Shown in pieces: positions 60,885-64,000 of a DNA stretch of 64,000 bases. The stretch is taken from NCBI RefSeq assembly GCF_002946835.1, contig NZ_CP026652.1:4712001-4776000 (forward strand). Direction: 5' to 3'. The first letter of the stretch is position 1; each line of letters begins with the position of its first letter. The notes beneath the pieces were generated by a model. That model made no database searches, was not told where the DNA came from, and saw only the letters and a list, made by a program, of their open reading frames with translations. This DNA comes from Streptomyces dengpaensis. Its GTDB lineage: Bacteria; Actinomycetota; Actinomycetes; Streptomycetales; Streptomycetaceae. The position numbers and the translations under genes are program-made.

Positions 60885-62192
60885 ATGGGCCCGGGGGTTG
60901 GAGACAAGAGCGCAGTGCAGCGGCGTAAGACAGGACGGACCGGACTGATCGCGGTGGTGTCCGCCCTGGGAATGACGATGACCCTCGCGGGCTGCGGCGG
61001 CGACTCGGTCAGTCCCTCCGACGTGACCCTCAAGCTGGTGGCCGCAGATTACGGCGACTCCAAGGCCAACAGCTCCCAGAAGTACTGGGACGAGCTGACC
61101 AAGGAGTACGAGTCCGACCACCCGGGCGTCAAGGTCGACGTCAGCGTCTACTCCTGGACCGATGTCGACCGCAAGGTCAAGGAGATGGTCGACGCGGGCA
61201 ACGCGCCCGACATGGCGCAGATCGGGGCGTACGCCGACTACGCCGCGAAGGGCCAGCTCTACAGGGTCGACGAACTGCTCTCCATACCCGTCCAGGCCAA
61301 CTTCGTCTCCCAGCTCTCCGACGCGGGCCAGACGAACAACACTCAGTACGGCATGCCGTTCGCGTCCTCCACGCGGCTGCTCTTCTACAACAAGACGCTC
61401 TTCTCCCAGGCCGGACTCACCCCGCCGGAGAGCTGGAACGGGCTCGCGGCCGCCGCGAAGGTGCTCAAGTCCGAGGGCGTCACGTTCCCGTACGCGCTGC
61501 CGCTCGGGCCCGAGGAGGCGCAGGCCGAGACGATGCAGTGGCTGCTGAGCGGGGGCGGCGCCTACACCGACGACGTCGGTACGTACTCCATCGACTCCGA
61601 GCAGAACATCAAGACGTTCACCTGGCTCAAGGACGAACTGGTCGGCAAGGGCCTCACCGGGCCCGTCGCGCCCGCGAAGCTGAACCGCGCCGACGCGTTC
61701 GCCGCGTTCGCGCGCGGCGAGGTCGGGATGCTCAACGGGCACCCCAGCCTGATGCAGGCGGCCGCCAAGAAGGGCGTGCAGTTCGGCATGGTGCCGATGC
61801 CCGGCGTCAACGGCAGGGCCAAGGCCACGATGGGTGTCGCCGACTGGATGATGGCCTTCAAGAAGAACGGCCACGCCGAGCAGATCGGCGACTTCCTCGA
61901 CTTCGTCTACGACGACAAGAACGTGCTCGCCTTCTCCCACCACTACGATCTGCTGCCGGTCACCACGTCCGCGTCCGAGGCCATGGCCGCCGACGAGGAC
62001 GACCAGGACCTCGCCCCGTTCCTGGACCAGCTTCCCGCCTCCGTGCTCTACCCCGTTGGCAAGACGTCCTGGGCCGGCATCAGCGCCGACATCAAGAAGC
62101 AGATCGCCAAGGCAGTGACCCCGGCCGGCAGCCCGACCGGCATCTTCAGCTCACTCCAGCTCACGGCGACGGCGGCGGACAGCGCGAGCTAG
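60885..62192 (+). CDS. Sugar ABC transporter solute-binding lipoprotein (orphan)
   Basis: 435 residues. Signal peptide with lipobox TLAGC, Cys37. Class-1 extracellular solute-binding fold: VKVDVSVYSWTDVDRKVKEM, TQYGMPFASSTRLLFYNKTL, and FARGEVGMLNGHPSLMQAA. Sugar type not determinable; GlcNAc or a related amino sugar is likely given nagK/nagA and the shared dre-like site. No permease genes are nearby, so it must use permeases and MsiK encoded elsewhere. Start behind CAGGGG, 3 bp. Confidence 0.9.
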   Translation: MGPGVGDKSAVQRRKTGRTGLIAVVSALGMTMTLAGCGGDSVSPSDVTLKLVAADYGDSKANSSQKYWDELTKEYESDHPGVKVDVSVYSWTDVDRKVKEMVDAGNAPDMAQIGAYADYAAKGQLYRVDELLSIPVQANFVSQLSDAGQTNNTQYGMPFASSTRLLFYNKTLFSQAGLTPPESWNGLAAAAKVLKSEGVTFPYALPLGPEEAQAETMQWLLSGGGAYTDDVGTYSIDSEQNIKTFTWLKDELVGKGLTGPVAPAKLNRADAFAAFARGEVGMLNGHPSLMQAAAKKGVQFGMVPMPGVNGRAKATMGVADWMMAFKKNGHAEQIGDFLDFVYDDKNVLAFSHHYDLLPVTTSASEAMAADEDDQDLAPFLDQLPASVLYPVGKTSWAGISADIKKQIAKAVTPAGSPTGIFSSLQLTATAADSAS

Positions 62193-62224
62193 CACTGTCG
62201 GTGGGTGAAGCTACGGTGCTGTCC

Positions 62225-62452
62225 ATGGAAGAGCTCCCTGCGAGGGAACGGGCGATCCTCGCCATGGAACGCCGTGGCTTCTCCGGCCCCGGCGCCAAGG
62301 AGCGCGCGATACGCGAACAGCTGGGCCTGGCCCCGGTCCGCTACTACCAGCTCCTCAACGCCCTCCTGGACGACCCCCGGGCGTTGGCCTTCGACCCGGT
62401 GACGGTGAACCGCCTGCGCCGGGTGAGGGAGGCGCGGCGGGGAGAACGGTGA
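62225..62452 (+). CDS. DUF3263 family small protein
   Basis: 75 residues. RERAILAMERRGFSGPGAKE, then IREQLGLAPVRYYQLLNALL and VNRLRRVREARRGER, which look like a small helix-turn-helix; this is the DUF3263 pattern. It may bind DNA. No ribosome site stands before the ATG; TACGGT 9 bp upstream suggests a leaderless mRNA. It begins 32 bp after the lipoprotein gene. Confidence 0.8.
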   Translation: MEELPARERAILAMERRGFSGPGAKERAIREQLGLAPVRYYQLLNALLDDPRALAFDPVTVNRLRRVREARRGER

Positions 62453-62468
62453 GGTCACCAGCCGAACA

Positions 62469-62576
62469 TTTTTCGCCCCCGCCGCCCCTACCCGTCCCGA
62501 ACCTGGGCCCGCGGCGGAGCCGCTGATGGATACAGGGCCCCAGACCCCGCTCCTCAAACGCCGGAGGGGCTAGTTC
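62469..62576 (+). repeat. Intergenic repeat module before otsB
   Basis: Begins with a 25-bp stretch (TTTTTCGCCCCCGCCGCCCC start) repeated exactly at 63529-63553 after otsB, and ends in CCTCAAACGCCGGAGGGGCT, the tail of the dispersed 40-bp element also seen at 31041 and 63629. Confidence 0.75.
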
Positions 62577-62618
62577 TTGCCGTGGATGCTGCCGCCCCCA
62601 CGCCGATAGGGTCGGCAC

Positions 62619-63473
62619 ATGGGCAGCCACCCGGAATTCACGGACTCCTTGCCGACCCCCTCGACCCCGGCCGGCCGCGACGGCCTCGACGCCATCCTCA
62701 CGCACCCCACCAGGGCCGTGATCGCGCTCGACTTCGACGGGACACTCGCCTCGATCGTCCCCGACCCCGAGCAGGCCCGCGCCCACCCGGACGCGGTCCC
62801 CGCACTCGCGGCCCTCGCCCCGAAGGTGGCGAGCGTCGCCGTGATCACCGGCCGCCCGGCCGGCGTAGCGGTCCGCCACGGCGGCTTCGCGGGCGTCCCG
62901 GGCCTGGAGCACCTGGTCGTTCTCGGCCACTACGGCGCCGAACGCTGGGACGCGGTGAGCTCAACGGTCACCGCCCCCGCCCCGGACCCCGGCGTCGCCG
63001 CCGTCCGCGCCGAACTGCCCGGGTTCCTGGACAGGATCGGCGCGTGGCAGGGCACCTGGATCGAGGAGAAGGGCCGGGCCGTCGCCGTCCACACCCGCCG
63101 CGCGACGAACCCGCAGGCGGCGTTCGACGCCCTGCGCGATCCCCTCACCGGCCTGGCCGCCCGGTACGGGCTGATCGTCGAGCCGGGCCGCATGGTCCTG
63201 GAACTGCGCCCGCCGGGCACGGACAAGGGCGTGGCACTCCTCGAGTACGTCCGCGAAATCGGCGCCGAATCCGTCCTCTACGCCGGCGACGACCTGGGCG
63301 ACCTCCCCGCCTTCGCCGCCGTCGACAAACTCCGCTCCGACGGCATCCCGGGCCTCCTCGTCTGCAGCGGCAGCTCAGAGGTAGCCGAACTGGCCGACCG
63401 CTCCGACCTGGTGGTCGACGGCCCACCCGGAGTCGTACAGCTACTGTCCACCCTGGCAGCCCAACTGAACTGA
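62619..63473 (+). CDS. otsB: Trehalose-6-phosphate phosphatase
   Basis: 284 residues. HAD motif I ALDFDGTLASI (Asp38, Asp40), motif II VITGRPAG, and motif IV YAGDDLGDLPAF; PGLEHLVVLGHYGAERW is the OtsB-type cap. It frees trehalose from trehalose-6-P made by OtsA, whose gene end lies convergent 390 bp away. The ATG follows GGGTCGGCAC, with no clear ribosome site; GATAGG upstream may give a near-leaderless mRNA. Confidence 0.92.
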   Translation: MGSHPEFTDSLPTPSTPAGRDGLDAILTHPTRAVIALDFDGTLASIVPDPEQARAHPDAVPALAALAPKVASVAVITGRPAGVAVRHGGFAGVPGLEHLVVLGHYGAERWDAVSSTVTAPAPDPGVAAVRAELPGFLDRIGAWQGTWIEEKGRAVAVHTRRATNPQAAFDALRDPLTGLAARYGLIVEPGRMVLELRPPGTDKGVALLEYVREIGAESVLYAGDDLGDLPAFAAVDKLRSDGIPGLLVCSGSSEVAELADRSDLVVDGPPGVVQLLSTLAAQLN

Positions 63474-63550
63474 CCGGCGTCTCCCGGTGCCCGGGGTGGC
63501 GGCACCTGCCCGCTGCGGGGTGGTGATGTTTTTCGCCCCCGCCGCCCCTA

Positions 63551-63596
63551 CCCTCCCCCACTCTCGGCTTTGCTCGAGCGGGGGGACCCCCATCGT
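63551..63596 (+). repeat. 46-bp dispersed repeat, copy 2
   Basis: Reverse-complement relation to 16705-16750, with two mismatches. It directly follows the 25-bp repeat start at 63529, so the two elements are fused in a mosaic. Confidence 0.8.
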
Positions 63597-63628
63597 CCCT
63601 GGGGGCTGCCGCCCCCAGGCCCCCGCTT

Positions 63629-63668
63629 CGGCCTGAACGGCCTCGTCCTCAAACGCCGGACGGGCTGG
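63629..63668 (+). repeat. 40-bp dispersed repeat
   Basis: Starts CGGCCTGAACGGCCTCG and ends CGCCGGACGGGCTGG; 37 of 40 positions match the copy after ispF (31041-31080). Confidence 0.8.
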
Positions 63669-63698
63669 ATGGTGCACCCGCCCACGCACGGAAGGGGC

Positions 63699-63810
63699 CG
63701 TGCCGTGCCGGTACATCACATGCCCGTCGCTTACGTCCGGATCTGGAAACGGCTCCCTACAGGCCACCGTCTGATTCAGCGGCGACGGGCGGATGTACCG
63801 GCACGGCACG
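63699..63810. repeat. Large inverted repeat between otsB and otsA
   Basis: Outer arms of 19 bp are perfect (CGTGCCGTGCCGGTACATC with its complement), then after a 4/1-nt bulge an inner 9-bp stem GCCCGTCGC/GCGACGGGC, enclosing 51 nt. It lies 225 bp past otsB and 55 bp past the otsA stop on the other strand, so it may terminate otsA or be a small mobile inverted-repeat element. Confidence 0.8.
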
Positions 63811-63864
63811 ACCCCGACCCACCCACCGGCGGAAAGCGACCCCCGAACAGGCGCCCCCGCCAGC

Positions 63865-64000
63865 TCACCGCTCCAGTTCCCGCAGCTGATCCAGAAACCA
63901 CTGCGCCGGAGGCAGCGCCGTACCCGCCGCAGCAAGCCGCTTGGACCGTTCGGCCCGCTCGTGCGGCGGCATCGACAGCGCCTCGTGGAGTGCCCGCGCG
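63865..64000 (-). CDS. otsA: Trehalose-6-phosphate synthase, C-terminal end (5' part beyond window)
   Basis: The last 45 codons read ALHEALSMPPHERAERSKRL, then AAAGTALPPAQWFLDQLREL and ER, the usual end of actinobacterial OtsA (GT20). The rest lies right of the window. Convergent to otsB, consistent with the trehalose pathway. Confidence 0.8.
   Translation of the reverse strand, partial: ARALHEALSMPPHERAERSKRLAAAGTALPPAQWFLDQLRELER

Overview
The window is chromosomal DNA of a Streptomyces (or very close relative). It has high GC with GC-rich third codon positions, many GTG starts, perfect GC-rich hairpins between genes, and a gene order that matches the conserved Streptomyces core running from mshA through phoU/phoRP, carD, ispDF, cysS and msiK to a conservon, cdgB, nagKA and otsBA. 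No phage, plasmid backbone, intact transposase or CRISPR array is visible. One tRNA gene (Thr, anticodon TGT) is present.

Layout. 1-10.8 kb looks accessory: a double aminoglycoside-phosphotransferase-domain protein with a membrane protein behind it, redox enzymes, an ECF41-type sigma factor with its epimerase partner, and three gene remnants (TetR, sigma-factor C-terminus, FAD monooxygenase). 11-16.8 kb holds an XRE regulator, a heparin-binding-haemagglutinin-like protein, a DUF2516 protein, a response-regulator/PP2C phosphatase, a secreted NlpC/P60 hydrolase and a methyltransferase. 17-22.7 kb is mshA-ybjN and MFS-gpmA, interrupted by an amidinotransferase segment with an AraC remnant on one side and a repeat-encoding small ORF on the other. 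23.5-27.2 kb carries a nickel-binding-type small protein, a 50-aa Cys-rich protein, phoU and the divergent phoR-phoP operon with a PHO-box-like array. 27.4-33.6 kb is a lipoprotein, carD, ispD-ispF, cysS and an rRNA 2'-O-methyltransferase. 33.8-38.4 kb has a DoxX protein, a sugar nucleotidyltransferase and msiK. 38.7-45.6 kb mixes the tRNA with acetyltransferase, phosphotransferase, rhomboid-like and flavoprotein genes. 46-49.9 kb is a complete CvnABCD conservon. 50-57.5 kb includes an M1 peptidase, TerD, ArfB, a flavin reductase, the GAF-PAS-GGDEF protein CdgB and a membrane-anchored lectin-like protein. 57.6-64 kb is amino-sugar and trehalose metabolism: pfkB-type kinase, nagA, nagK, a solute-binding lipoprotein, otsB and the 3' end of otsA.

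Regulatory sequence is informative. Two unrelated quinone oxidoreductase genes have near-identical SoxR/MerR-type promoters with 19-bp spacers. The ECF41 operon has the TGTCACA/CGTC promoter expected for self-activation. mshA has a sigma-R-type promoter, nlpC a perfect BldD-type palindrome and cdgB a perfect Crp-type palindrome. nagK/SBP and msiK share DasR-like (dre) palindromes, linking sugar uptake ATPase and GlcNAc metabolism. The segment just behind phoP resembles the right end (omega RNA part) of an IS605/IS1341-type element without a tnpB gene. Dispersed repeats of the Streptomyces intergenic type occur near ispF, otsB and inside the 5' end of the methyltransferase gene.

All functional names come from recognising protein and DNA motifs by eye; no database search was possible.
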